Source: Marisa cornuarietis (lineage: Eukaryota; Mollusca; Gastropoda; Architaenioglossa; Ampullariidae). From it: a stretch of 64,000 bases of DNA. Each line of letters begins with the position of its first letter. The first letter of the stretch is position 1. The notes beneath the pieces are model-generated. The model was not told the DNA's origin. It worked only from the letters and a program-made list of their open reading frames with translations, and ran no database searches. The translations under genes and the position numbers were made by a program. This document shows positions 33,847 to 46,289 of the stretch, piece after piece. The stretch spans positions 1,063,501 to 1,127,500 of the forward strand of contig SMMW01000018.1 of assembly GCA_004794655.1 (NCBI GenBank), written 5' to 3'.

Positions 33847-35344
33847 GAGAAACGAAACAGAGTCTCTTCAAATGAAGCACAACATCAGATGCAGCATGTT
33901 GCGTCGATCACACTCTTCATTATAAACAATTAATTAAATCGCACTTTCCCTTATGAACTATTCAGACGCAGTCTTTATTATGAACCATTCATGCTGTCTT
34001 CCTATAAGAAACTTTTTATCCAGTCTCTAAAGATGTCATATATGTTTCTAATTTCACCAGAAAGTATTTTATTTATTAAATCAAAACCTTTTTTCAAAGT
34101 CCATATATATATATATATATAATCATCCAGACTGCCCTTGTCTAAGCTGCCAAAAACTCATTATTTGCAAATCAGGTACCCTTTAACCCAGTTTCCGTCA
34201 CCAGATGAGGTCACTGCTGACATATTGTGTGTATCCTGGTTGTGGAGACTCATAATCGTCTTTCTCCAGCTGACATTTGTTTCGGCGACACGCAAATACT
34301 CAGCACCAAGGGGCTCAACAAACAAAATCAACTCGATCGCAACAATTTCAAACACGTTTGAGAGACACAGCAAGCCAGAGGTGGATGCAACCCCGGTTTT
34401 AGAACTGACGGTAAATCTATGTTTACCTATCAACAACATAGAAACTCATTGTCGTACCTGTACACCAAGCGAAGGTGCTGGACGATGGGGTGACAACAGT
34501 TCCATTGGACATTAAAAAAAAAAAATTGCGCTCGGCTGCTTACTTCAGGTTAGACTGTGATACATTTCTTTGGGTCCGCTTTTTCCTCTTCGCAAAAAAA
34601 AAAAATGCATTAAAAGTTTCGTTTTTCTTTCTATACGTGCCAACCATATTTTTGCCAGTCAAACAGAGCCCTGCCTCCTCGCGGCGACTGGTGGACAAAG
34701 TTTATTAAAGTACGACAGAGACTTTGTTTTGCTCTTTCACGAGCCTTGGTCTTGTTACTACTTTTCTAAGCTTTGACGAAACGGGCTGTTTGTTTGTTTG
34801 TTTATCCGCTATTTTAACGATTTTGTTGTTTTACAGGTGATCCAAGACGGGCGACACGTAGAAGTGGTTAACTAATAATAAACACAGTGTCCCCACACCA
34901 GTCCCTTACCAACAACCATCACTCTGCCTTTTCAACACGCTAGGCGCATACATGAAAAAAAGGCCTGTATACAATAGAAAAAAGATTTATCAGTAAATAT
35001 ATATCAGTCAATCCTTACTACTATGTAAGATCTCTGTAAACACAGTCCTGAAAGAAAGTTCCCTTTGTTGGGTTGATTATCAAACATAGGAACACATCGG
35101 CACTGCCTCTTGGGGACGAGCGACCACAACACTCATGCATGTTTAAGTTTTGAGTATATGGAGTATCAATGCATTAGCACATAAGATTTTACTCAATTAA
35201 CAAAATAATTCTTTGAAATGAGTCACATGAAACATAAAGCAAAGCAATCTTATTAACTGTAAGGTTATGACAGTTTGGATAAATGGTATGAGAGTGTTTT
35301 CTAATATCTTGGGGTTGTTTTTAAAGCAGTCTATTTTCTTAGTG
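33847..35344. other. Intergenic with one LTR-like scrap
   Basis: 35105-35125 repeats the gcctcttggggacgagcgac module of the solo LTR at 18.6 kb, so an older related LTR may lie here. (AT)n occurs at 34102-34120 and (GTTT)n at 34785-34802. No gene is supported. Confidence 0.4.
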
Positions 35345-35617
35345 ACTTCCTTGAGCATTACTCCTAACACAGTCCGCACAATGCTCGTCCTTCTTAACCC
35401 CGCTCCCTTCCCTCTTGCTACTTTACCCATCTTTCTCGCAGAATCACTATATTTTTCTGTTCCTGTTACTTGATGCCTTTTGTTTTATGTTTCGTCAGTA
35501 CTGTCGTTTTCTTTCGTCCCCTTTGTTCTGTGTCTACTTAGTCCACGTCTCTTCCCTGTTTTAAGCGCTAAGAGCATGCTCTCTATGAGTGTGAATATGC
35601 GCTATGCAAATCTTCAC

Positions 35618-35658
<41 letters not shown>
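35345..35658 (+). mobile_element. ATT-tailed retroposon, copy 2
   Basis: It aligns along its whole length with copy 1 at 10037, including ctcctaacacag, tttaagcgctaa and gcatgctctctatgagtgtg, and ends in (ATT)14 or so at 35618-35658. Confidence 0.7.
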
Positions 35659-35659
<1 letters not shown>

Positions 35660-36004
35660 ATGTTATTTGCAGAGTTATCCAAAAGAGAACGTCTTGGTCT
35701 ATTGGAAACATATAAAAGCTAGTACTTATAGTGAACAGGCATTGGAGAAGAGCATCATGCAACAATCTAACTAAACTGTTTTTAACTCGAAACATTGAGA
35801 TTGTCACTAAGACTACATTCTTTTTATGTCTGTAAGATAAGACATATAAATGACTCGAGCTCGTATGTCGAATTTCCGCTCGTACGTAAGAACAAATTTA
35901 AGATTGGTCGCACTGCCCTCTACTTTTGTATGGGCCTCACATGCACACAAACTAAAACAGAAATCGGTATTTTTTCTAGTTTTATAAGAAGTGGTAGTGT
36001 GTTA
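35659..36004. other. Intergenic, nothing recognised
   Basis: No supported feature. Confidence 0.35.
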
Positions 36005-36660
36005 CCACGCGACAAAAATGTTCAGCTATGGCTCTTCTTTCTTGGTGAGGCTTAGAACTTTTTGTAACGACCCTCGTATCACACCAATGAGTATCTAAGA
36101 TGAACTGCTTTCTGCTTGATCTGAAAAATATCTGTAAAAATTCCTAAAAGCGTTTTACCGTTTTTAATTGATATTGCGTGGTGAGTAGGGTGGGTTCTTG
36201 CGTGCATCGTCCTAAATACATGCATTTTTCTTGAAATCTAGCAGAAAACGTATTGTAGGAAAGCCGAGTGGTATGGCGCAGACTTTCCCCAGTTAACCTA
36301 GTTGCTAAATGTGTTACATGAATCTGATGAGGGGAGGGTTGCATAAAAATTATCAGAGAGGAGAGGAGTACCTTCCTCACAAAAGGTTTGCCCAGAGAAG
36401 CGTGCGACCTCGAATACCTCACACAATCACAAACGACTAAATGGTTATTGTACATTTTAAATTCTTGATATAGTGCAAACGTCAATGATTGGAGTTTTAA
36501 AAAATTGCAGAAAATGGAGAAAGATTAAAAATATACTGGCTGATCCTGGAAAAAGGCGCTTTTACAAATATGCTGTTAACCCACAACAGCAAGTAGCATG
36601 TATTCCTCGTAACAAATACAACTAGGTTTCTTCTGAGGCCCTTCAGATAATAATAATTTA
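36005..36660 (+). repeat. Diverged tandem duplication, unit A
   Basis: It starts with cagctatggctcttctttct and aligns in order with 36965-38120, offset about 957 bp at the left. Shared blocks include taacgaccctcgtat, gggttcttgcgtgc, tggcgcagactt, cacaaaa.gtttgcccagag, cgacctcgaatacctcac, tacattttaaattctt and caaata.gct.tta. It lacks the stretch holding the B box in unit B. Confidence 0.75.
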
Positions 36661-36964
36661 TAGAACGCAGCTCAAATCGCTTAGAGAAAAAAAAAATATA
36701 AACTCAAATGCAGAAAGAATAATAATAAGAAGAAGATACACGGACACACGCAACAGAGTATACAACAAGAGAATGCCATATAGTAGGATGAAAGATCTGT
36801 AACCCGTATTTGCTCCCCGCTTGAATGTAGGTTGTAACGGACTGTGTACACTCAAAGGGTTTGTTTGTTTGTTTGTTTGTCTGTTTGTTTCATGCCATGT
36901 CCGTATCTAATGCCATACCATGGCGATGCCAAGGGTAGCACGTGCATACACAGCTGGTCGCTAT
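36661..36964. other. Spacer between duplicated units
   Basis: Contains (TTTG)n at 36858-36890. The start of the spacer (ttatagaacgcagctc) may be a decayed trace of the ATT-tailed retroposon that also follows unit B. Confidence 0.35.
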
Positions 36965-38120
36965 TCTCACGGAGAATGCTCAGCTATGGCTCTTCTTTCT
37001 TGGTGAGGCTTAGAGCATTTTGTAACGACCCTCGTATCTCACCAATGAGTATCTCAGATGAACTGCGTGCTGCGTCAAAAATGAGTGGTCTCTTGCAGTT
37101 TTGCTTTCTGCTGGAAAAGATCTGTTTTCAATTGATATTGCATGGTAATTAGGTTGGGTTCTTGCGTGCGTCGTCCTAAATGAATGAATTTTGCTTGAAA
37201 TCTACCATAAAAAGTGGTTTGAGCACCGAAGTTAAAGTCCACACTGTACTGTCGGTTCGAAACCCATATGGCGCAGACTTTTCCCAGTCAACCCAGTTGT
37301 TAAATGGGGTACATGAATCTGATGATTGGAGGGTTATATAAAAATTATCAGAAAGGGAGAGGAGAGGAGTATCTTCCTCACAAAAGTTTGCCCAGAGAAG
37401 CCTCCGACCTCGAATACCTCACAAACGACCAAACGGTTAAGGGAGTACGATTCATACCATAAGTCTCGTAACCATAATCTTTACTTTCAAGGAGGAGGAT
37501 GTCCTGCACCTCTGTGTAAAGGTCAACGCAAATGCAAAATATATTCAACCTTCCGAAAGCTGTCGTAACGCCAGTAGATTCTGTTCAAGGGAGCTTACTC
37601 ATAGACAAAGTATGGTTTCTACGCATACGAATGGATAGCGTCCCTTTGACCGGGTTTGGTCATCATTTATGTCGCGGATGACTGATGCGAGGTGTTTATA
37701 TCTGTGTCATGTGGATGTTTATATTTGTGTCATGCGGGCTTTGCTGCTGTCAAGCGTGAGTGTTTTTGTTGCGACACTTTATAGATTTTGACACGTAGTT
37801 TGTTTTAAATGTAATTCCTTTGTTATCGTACATTTTAAATTCTTTGAGAGAATGCGGGGGTCAATGCATGGAGCTTGAAAAAAATGGCAGAAAGCGAGAA
37901 AGATTAAAAATATACCGAGGAAATAGTTTGATAAATTTGAAGAAGTTGCTAGCGAGTGAGACTTTATCAGCAAGTGGTGTTTGTGTCCCTCTATGTAAAG
38001 TGCCTTGAGTCTGGCTGATGCTGGAAAAAAGGTGCTTTACAAATAGGCTATTAAGCCCACAACACCAAATATCATGTATTCATGGTAATAAATACAGCTA
38101 GGTTTCTTCTGCGACCGTTC
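36965..38120 (+). repeat. Diverged tandem duplication, unit B, with SINE-like B box
   Basis: The fuller copy of the unit at 36005-36660, with extra material at about 37220-37258, 37440-37820 and 37910-37995. ggttcgaaacc at 37254-37264 is a canonical RNA polymerase III B box, followed by ttttcccagtcaacccagtt and tgttaaatgggg. That layout suggests a tRNA-derived SINE head inside the unit. Its right end, gtaaagtgccttgagtctgg then ggtgctttacaaatagg, is a common SINE/LINE 3' form. Confidence 0.65.
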
Positions 38121-38122
38121 AA

Positions 38123-38306
38123 ATAATAATAATAATAATAAATGAAGATTTTATAGCGCATATTGACACTCATAGAGAGCATGCTCTTAGCGCTTAAAAC
38201 GGGGAAGAGACATGGACTACATGGATAGAACACGAGGGACGGAAGAATAAACGACAGTACTGACGACAAACAGAAAACAAAGATGGAAAACACAAAAACC
38301 GTTGCC
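38123..38306 (-). mobile_element. ATT-tailed retroposon, copy 3
   Basis: (AAT)n followed on the plus strand by agcgcatattgacactcata, gagagcatgctcttagcgct and ggggaagagacatggac, the reverse complement of copies 1 and 2. 5'-truncated relative to them. Confidence 0.7.
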
Positions 38307-38542
38307 AATTTAGAGCTACGTGGAATGACTGTTCGCAGTGAATGATACTTGAAACGAGATAAACATATTAGCAGTATCAACGAGTAATGCGCCCCTCGTC
38401 AGCGTGAGCAGTGGTTGTCTGCCAAGGGTGTCGTCCTCCATATTTGACACACTTCATAAACCTCGTCGGTAGAAAGCGTCTACATTCGGCTTCACGAGGA
38501 GAAAGTTCTTGAGCGTCCACTCGCCTGAAACAGCAGCCAGAT

Positions 38543-38567
38543 CACGTGCCGCATCACGTGTCACATG
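38543..38567. promoter_or_regulatory. E-box cluster
   Basis: cacgtg at 38543 and 38555 and cacatg at 38562, all within 25 bp. bHLH factors bind such sites. There is no gene next to it, so the role is unknown. Confidence 0.25.
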
Positions 38568-38710
38568 ACAATGGCTCTTGTATGTCATCTAGAAGAATCT
38601 CGATTACAGCACCGCTACCTGTGTGGACGCAGTCACAGTGATTATTCAAGTGCAACAAATCTCCATACCTGAATGGTGGTTTCAATTATGAGTGTACTAT
38701 CTTCTGCCAA

Positions 38711-39741
38711 CCTGTACTATCACCAAACTGTACATAGTATCTATCACCAAAGTGTACTTAGTACCTATCACCAAAGTGTACTTAGTATCTATCACCAAAC
38801 TGTACTTAGTATCTATCACCAAAGTGTACTTAGTATCTATCACCAAACTGTACTTAGTATTTATCACCAAACTGTACTTAGTATCTATCACCAAACTGTA
38901 CTTAGTATCTATCACCAAACTGTACTTGGTATCTATCACCAAAGTGTACTAAGTATCTATCACCAAACTGTACTTAGTATCTATCACTAAAGTGTACTTA
39001 GTATCTATCACCAAACTGTACTAAGTATCTATCACCAAAGTGTACTTAGTATCTATCACCAAAGTGTACTTAGTATCTATCACCAAAGTGTACTTGGTAT
39101 CTATCACCAAAGTGTACTTAGTATCTATCACCAAACTGTACTTAGTATCTATCACCAAACTGTACTTAGTATCTATCACCAAACTGTACTTAGTATCTAT
39201 CACCAAAGTGTACCTAGTATCTATCACTAAAATGTACTTAGTATCTATCACCAAAGTGTACTTAGTATCTATCACCAAACTGTACTTAGTATCTATCACC
39301 AAAGTGTACTTGGTATCTATCACCAAAGTGTACTTAGTATCTATCACCAAAGTGATCTTAGTATCTATCACCAAACTGTACTTAGTATCTATCACCAAAG
39401 TGTACTTAGTATCTATCACCAAAGTGTACTTGGTATCTATCACCAAACTGTACTAAGTATCTATCACCAAACTGTACTTAGTATCACCAAACTGTACTTA
39501 GTATCTATCACCAAAGTGTACTTAGTATCACCAAAGTGTACTTAGTATCTATCACCAAAGTGTACTTAGTATCTATCACCAAAGTGTACTTGGTATCTAT
39601 CACCAAACTGTACTAAGTATCTATCACCAAACTGTACTTAGTATCACCAAACTGTACTTAGTATCTATCACCAAAGTGTACTTAGTATCACCAAAGTGTA
39701 CTTAGTATCTATCACCAAAGTGTACTTAGTATCACCAAACT
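38711..39741. repeat. 24-bp minisatellite, about 1 kb, with higher-order structure
   Basis: The main unit gtatctatcaccaaa[c/g]tg tactta (24 bp) repeats about 40 times. In the right third some units are 20 bp (gtatcaccaaactgtactta), lacking ctat. A 160-bp block (39431-39590) is repeated at 39591-39741. Because 24 is a multiple of three, long octapeptide frames arise on both strands, with no sign of selection for coding. Confidence 0.95.
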
Positions 39742-40700
39742 TCCTCAAACCCCTGCGACTGCAAGCAAAATGTTAACTTATTACACAGGCCAATCTATTT
39801 TTGTTGTTGTTGTTGTTGTTTACGATGTTTATACACATACATAATTGGGTGTCCTTGAGGTCAAATGTTAACAATGTCTGGGGGAGCGCGGACGTTCGAT
39901 CAAGCGTGGTGTTGCCACATGTTTTCTCATTTGTCTTATTCTTACACTTTTGACAACTCAAGCAAACTATGCAACACAAATCTGCATGCGCACGCACGCA
40001 CACTCGCACGCATGCACACACGCATGGACACATACTTACTCCAGAGAAGTCTCGGGTTTGGCTACCGAACATGGCGTTTGGTTTCGCTCCCCCTACAACA
40101 GTAGCGAAGGAAGATGCTCACCTGACAGTGAGCGTCGTTCACAGTCTTCTTTTCTCAGCATTTTTTTGTGAAGGGGCCGGTATCCCCTTGCCCCCTCCCT
40201 GGCTCCTGCAGCTCTGCATCGCACCCAACCCCTTTCACCCTACTCGATGTCAGGAACTACATTATCTGCGATGTTTGGTTGAACATCGGAACCATCCTAA
40301 TCCTCTGGCTCGGTACCAGACCCCGTTTGTAGTTCAAGAAGAATCTTGTGTATTACTCAATGTCGCCTCTGTCCTTTGAATGATTTTGTTTGTTTGTTTG
40401 TTTGTTTGTTTGTTTTTGCTCTCTCTGTAATTTAGATCTCGTCTGCCCTTTTGCGATATTGCTTGTTTTCTTTCTGTCATCATTCCATGTTTTGTTTGTT
40501 TGTCGGCTTGATGTGGGCATTCTGATCGTTTTCTAAAGTTTATATTGTTTCTACTGCCATCTGAGATCGCTTTTATCCTTTTTATGAGTTCAATACAAGA
40601 CAATTTATCCCCAAGGGCATGTGTGTGTGTGTGTGTGCCTGCGTGCGTGCGTGCCCCAAGACGAGAAGGACAGCTGTGCAGCAGAGACAAAGCAGGCCGC
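39742..40700. other. Intergenic, nothing recognised
   Basis: Simple repeats: (TTG)n at 39800-39820, ACGC/ACAC tract at 39985-40030, (TTTG)n at 40384-40420 and (TG)n at 40620-40640. No gene is supported. Confidence 0.4.
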
Positions 40701-42480
40701 CCTTCTAAGACGCTTCATCGGCTTTGAGCCAGGGTCTGTTCCTCTTCAGCAGCAACAGTAGCAGTAACGTCGTCGCTAGACGTCGCCCGGATATCGTTAA
40801 CCGTTACGTGACGTCACGCGCCCACGAGGTGTGCGTCGTCTCCAGACACACTGCGCACTCGTCACGACGTGTGACGTATCGCTCAGCCACTTGACAAGTG
40901 TTTCACTTCATGTCTTCCGACAGCCCGCAGCTGCACGCGCTGCTTTTCCTCTGCAGCGGGCGGGATGGCGGACTGCGGCTTCTTTCATCGTTGCAATCGT
41001 TTGTGACGTGAGAGTCAAAGCCAGAAAGCGACGAGCTGAGTGGAAACAAGATGGACAACTGCTGCAAACGGGATGATGAAGGGACGCACCGGAACTTGAA
41101 AGGCTTCGGCAAGACCTAAAGCGGGGATACCATTCTTCATCTTGAAAGAAAAAAGGCTCGACTGTAGCCAACCGTAGCACAGGAATCGGATCACGTGGTA
41201 GTTTGCTCAGTTCAAACAAAGAGTTAGGTTATGTCATAAGGTGATAACAACTTCCACTCAGACCGTTTTTCCGCAAGTAGACAACCGATGTCCACTATGG
41301 CATGTCAGTAACCAAGTCTCCATCCTGAATAATTCTGGGCGCATTGATACTTTACAGTCCACGGATGATCAATATCTTTTTTTTCTGGCCTTAATTTGTT
41401 TATATCGTTGATAAAAGTAAACAAGAAAACACTGCCCGCTATTAACGAGACAAGCAGTTGGTCAAGCGTTAAAATGGATTGAGATCACCGTTGTCAATAC
41501 CAGGGATCCGACTCTAGTGCTGCAGTATGCTGTTCTTAAATCAACATCTGTAATAATTTACAACAAGTATTACGGATATTTCCCCAGGGTTACCTTCAGC
41601 TTTACCTGCGGCTATTTTTCTGCCTGCATTCGTCTCCCCGGTGAATGAAAACGCGTTCGAAAATGGACGTGCAGTCCTGGCTGTTCGTTTGCCTTCTGAT
41701 TGACTGAGGCTTCAAAAGAAGGCCTGTCCATTTTCTTTTACTTCTCCCTCATCTCTCTCTCTCTCTCTGCATCCTGTTCCTCTCATCTCCATCCCTTTCC
41801 TCCCAGGCTCGCCACACCCCCACCCCCCACCATCCCCAGCTTCCACTTCCAAAGTCCCGTCCAAGCCTGTCTCGCCGCCAGCCAGCGGGGCGGGCTGTTT
41901 GTGCACGTGTGTGAACAATGTCTGAACAAACGCCTCCCGCTCGGGGCAGCTGCTGAGCATGCAGGCCTCTGGCCGCGCGAAACAATGCCTCCATCTCGCT
42001 CCCAAACCGTCCCATGTGAATCAACAGACGCAACCCTTGCTCGCCTGCCTCCGACTTCACAGAACAGCGCGCCCCCGCGCGGCGTCGGGAAGAGAACTGC
42101 GCTCAAAGGTGGGCAAATGTCAATACGAGTTTGATCATTACCTCCCTTCCGGCGGGTTTCTTTTTAGGTCCCTCCTGCCCACTTCTCGTTTGAGGATTTT
42201 CTACACCACCACCACCGCCACCACGGTCACCATCCTGCTCCTCCAAGCTCACGCCATGCCAGAGTCCATTTCAACAGCCCCACTCAGAACTCGCCATCTT
42301 GTAAAGCAGACTAGAGAGATCAAAAACTTTGGCCCCTTTAAATCAAATTGCAGGTGGCGTGGACATCAGAATAAGACAAATCAGAAAGATCAGACTCTGG
42401 CAATAAAGTTTCAGCGGACGTCGTCTTAAAAACAAACTCTCTAGAGCTAATAATTAAAGGTTACTGGTGATGGCACAGAA
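40701..42480. other. GC-rich, CpG-containing stretch without recognisable gene
   Basis: Several overlapping open frames on both strands at 41700-42430 reflect high GC content. None shows a known domain. AACAATG (SOX-type) occurs at about 41917 and 41983. The region could be regulatory. Confidence 0.35.
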
Positions 42481-42490
42481 AACAGGTTCT

Positions 42491-42503
42491 CGCGCATGCG
42501 CAC
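42491..42503. promoter_or_regulatory. NRF1-like site
   Basis: cgcgcatgcgcac matches the NRF1 palindrome, at the right edge of the GC-rich stretch. Confidence 0.3.
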
Positions 42504-43959
42504 TTGATGTTTCATGATAAAAGTTCCCTTGAAACCAACCGAAGTCGTTGACATCTTAATCTCTGCCAAAAACTCCGCGTCTCTCGCATCCGTGAGTTGG
42601 ATATTAAATGTTTAAATAAATCACCGGCGCACCATACCTAGAAGCTCATCCCAGAAACCTTGAGACCGGGTGATACCAATGATTCTTCGCCCAGGTGAGC
42701 GCTGACGGAGGCATTTATTACAGAGGCCATTAATATCTTTATTCAATTTCGTGAGCTTATCTCAGTTTGACATTTCAATACATCGTCGTATGACACCAGC
42801 ACAATGCTGGGATATTATGCGCCCATAAAAAGTTTTGTATCATCGAGGACAATAGTGTCAAAAAACCCAATCAAATGACTGAAAACTGTTCACGATAAAA
42901 AATGCATAAAAATGATATAGATGGCTTAGAGTTACAAATAAGGTTTGGGTGAGAAGTCTTCATATAAAAAGTGTTGGAAAAGACGACCAGTCACGAAGCA
43001 CGTGGATATTTACAATTTATCTGTATTTATCTGATTGCCTGGCGATAAGGATAGTCTCAATGAGCTGTAAAGAACTTCAATTGGTCAAAAGATGTTGGGC
43101 CCTGTATGGAGTGAATATTTTCTCTTGGCGTAGTGGTCACCTGCATACTTCACTGGAGGATTTTATATATATAACCTGGTCTTTCGCCCTGCTGTTTCTT
43201 TAAAAAAAAAAAAAAAAAAAAAAAGCTGTGCAGTCTTTGCTGGAAGCCAAGCCTCACAAGCTGGTTTCCACGTCTGATTTCCGTCAGCCATCTTGCCTTC
43301 CTCAGGGCTGTTGACGGTCGGAAGTCGGGAAACAATAATTCTGGGGTCCAGTGTGTTTGTGCGGATGTAGATTGGGACCTCAGCCAGGCATATCTTCTTG
43401 GGTCGGTGTCGGAAGAGATCCAGTTTGCAGGGGCCACAAATCAGACCCGTGGAAAGGCGTGAGCACAGCCTAGATTTTATGCGATAGAAATCAGAAGCTT
43501 ATCTCCCGCATTCGTGAATTCTTGTTTTGAGATACGCATCTTTTGTTTGCCAACTATACTCCATCCAAAAATCGTGCAGTTAAACCTGCTCAAATTATTC
43601 ATACGCTGACATCTGAGGGGTGTCCAGATTGCAGTGCTTGGAGTCTGGAACCAATCAGTCTTTGGCACGTTTGTTTGACATTATCTTTGCTAAAATTCGC
43701 CGTTAGGAAAGTGTAACAGACAACATTTAAAAACCTGGTATGTAATCTTTCACGTGTTGTGTGCAAAATAAATGAGGTCTTTCTTTTCAAAGGAGGTCGT
43801 TCTTTTTTCTTTTCCTCTCTCCTCGAAATATTTTGCTTTATGTGTTGGTGCAGTCCTCCAGGTGTTGTGACTATTTACTGACCTGCTTCCATTTTTATTT
43901 CCTATGAATCGTCTTTGGCATGATCAGGTCTCCATTTATTCATTCGCCGCATGCCACTT
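42504..43959. other. Intergenic, nothing recognised
   Basis: A 23-bp A run lies at 43202-43224. No gene is supported. Confidence 0.4.
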
Positions 43960-44420
43960 CTTTTCTCCGAAGATTGGAACTATCGGCTTCAACGCTAGAC
44001 AGCCAGCCAACCAGATTCAACATGGCCGATATAAACCTCGTTTTCGTCGTTACGCCATTATGACGTCAGCGCCGCCTCCTGCGCGCATGTCAGCCCGAGA
44101 CTGTCATGGCCGACATTTTACACTGAACTCCGCCCTTCCCCCTGCCAGCAAGACCCGCTATTAACCTCTCCGCTGTCAGGACCGGCAGCACCACCGCTTG
44201 GCTGTGCGTATTATGGGCTGATAACTCTGCATTTAGCATTCGGGTAGTTAATGAGGCCGCCGCCTCCGACTTAATTGCCTTTCGGCCGAGGACGTGGCCT
44301 GCGAATGTCTCATCGTTGTCTCTGAGGTTATAAATATGGTTATGACTGCAGCCAGTGCCAGACCCCTCGCCTTGGCAAGTACCGTAATTCAGTCGGAGCC
44401 TTAGGGGCCACGTGAAAGGT
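43960..44420. promoter_or_regulatory. GC-rich block with homeodomain-type motifs, candidate regulatory element
   Basis: Unique, non-repetitive GC-rich sequence. It contains atgacgtcag (CRE-like, about 44060), tagttaatgagg and cttaattgcc (homeodomain-like cores, 44245-44280) and atggccga repeats. There is no coding frame with family features. Function is inferred from motif content only. Confidence 0.25.
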
Positions 44421-46275
44421 CACATGATAGTGCAAATTCGGGCCCTGAAACGTTTCAAACATGAAGCCTGTGCTTCTGTTTCCTTTGGGGAGAGTTGTAG
44501 GGGGGGGGGGAGAGAGAAGTCAAAAACGTTCAAAGCAAAGCATAGATCATCTTGAGGTTTCGGGAATAAATTTACAACTTTGTATTCGTTGTCAGCTTAG
44601 AGCTCAACCGAGCTGGAACCTCCATCAGTAGTTGCGAAATCAGATCGTTTGGTAGGATGGAGCAACTTCGTGTACAGAGCCATTTGTAGCATAGAACGTA
44701 CTTTCTGGGTTTGGGGTTAACCCTTAAATTGTACTGAAACGACTTATTGCAGATCCCTGAAGAAAGATAGAAATAAAGAGTGAATGAGGTCTAGGGATGA
44801 TAACGACAGCGAGTGTAGCGATAGATTTTTGATTGTGGATGGGGGAGTGGTAGGTAAGTTGAATTTCGATTTCTTTTCCACTTCTTCCTTCCCATTCAGA
44901 GTTCACCTGCAGCAGCCAGCAGGCAGGTTTATACACTCTTTTTTCGAAAAAAAAGTCTTGCTGTTACGTCCGCCAAACCAACAACACACCACCACCTCCA
45001 ACACAACTACCACCACCACCACCACCACCACCACCTCACGACGACTGCTGATTGTCCCCACCTCTGATACACGGCTCCGCCACCTCGGCATTGTGTCCCC
45101 TCCACTGGTGGCACCTTTGTTGGACCAATTTTTCATATAAGACCGACGTGTGAAAATTTGCCAGGCATCGCCACATGTTGGAGAACATGTTTCCGGTGAA
45201 GACCCTTTTAACGAGAAGGACCAAGATCGTGGATTTCTCGTCTTCCGAGTGCAGAACATGGGAGACAGCTCTCGGCATTCTCTAGGGCCAAACATGTCCA
45301 TCGCCAAACCTCTCGACTAACTTCGTGTTTGAGGCTGTTTGGGCTGCTTGTCCTTTCGTTCCACGCCCATCCACCCCCTTTCCTTCTCCCCCTTCCTTTT
45401 CACCATTTTGCTTCTGTTCTCGTTATCCTTCGGTCGAAACCGTTCCTTCCCGAGGGGGGAAGGGGTTGTTTGGGTGATGGTGGTGGTGGTGGGGGGGATG
45501 GGACCTTGAAGTGCGGGATGCGCGGGTTACACCTCCCTGCTCCTGGTATCGCAGGTGAACGGGCCTCTCGAGGTATGTCACGGCCGCCGGTGAGAGACCT
45601 ACCTGGTCACCAGGGGCACACCCGGGGCGTGTTGGCTTTGCAGGGGCTCAAACCTCCAGACGATGCGCGCGGTACGGCAGGAATGCCGCGCAAACAGCTG
45701 CCACAAACACGCACGCACGCGCACACACTTGAGAATCTTTCATTGATGTCAGCCGATGAAAGACATACGTGGCGGCTCCTCCACCTGACGCGGAGCCCTG
45801 AGTGGCACCTTCTGGCAATTTCGATTCAGTTTTACAGCGAGAAACGGGTGTCCCTTGTATGGTGACTTGGGTAGAACTGCACCTGCCTATTGATCTGTTT
45901 TGGAAAGCACGTGTGTTTCCTTACCAAGGGTTGCCTCATCTCCTCCACACCTTCAATGTTGCTGTGGCTTATGAACTTAAAACATTTTTCTTCGTTCCAT
46001 TTATACATATATATAATATATATATATATATACATTATATAATGTCTACTAGACTCTGTGTGTGTGTGTGTGTGTTTGTGTGTGATAGAAAAAGAGAGAG
46101 AGAGAAGTCCGTGGATTCTTTCTTTCCTTCAACTCTTCTTTACATTCTTTTCTTTTTTTCGTTTTTCTTTTTTTCTATATGCCTTTCTTTCTTTCCGGCT
46201 ACAATACAACTCTAAACTACGGACCAGAATGTGGTGGGAGAAAGGTCAAGGCGTACTCTCTAAAGGTCAGTGACC
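44421..46275. other. Intergenic, several low-complexity frames
   Basis: G run at 44501-44511, (CCA)n at 45008-45036, (GGT)n/G run at 45478-45496 and (TA)n at 46010-46035. A 178-codon plus-strand frame at 45329-45865 is Gly- and Pro-rich without a domain, and I do not support it as a gene. Confidence 0.35.
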
Positions 46276-46289
46276 CCGCTAGGTGGCGC
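46276..46289 (+). promoter_or_regulatory. CTCF-like motif
   Basis: ccgctaggtggcgc fits the degenerate CTCF core at every position. A weaker variant, ccgccagatggagc, lies at 46468-46481. Motif match only. Confidence 0.3.

Noticed and set aside
37254..37264. tRNA gene
   Set aside because: The B box is present but no cloverleaf or clear A box at the right distance was found. It is treated as a SINE head.
38692..39456. Long frames on both strands encoding octapeptide repeats (VSITKLYL, VIDTKYSL)
   Set aside because: The 24-bp unit is a multiple of three and has no stop, so frames stay open by arithmetic. Variation is spread over all codon positions.
41700..42429. Overlapping 97-156-codon frames on both strands
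   Set aside because: High GC reduces stops in all frames. No domain, splice context or start context favours one.
45329..45865. 178-codon plus-strand frame
   Set aside because: Contains G-run and GGT-repeat translation and low-complexity Pro/His parts. No recognisable domain.
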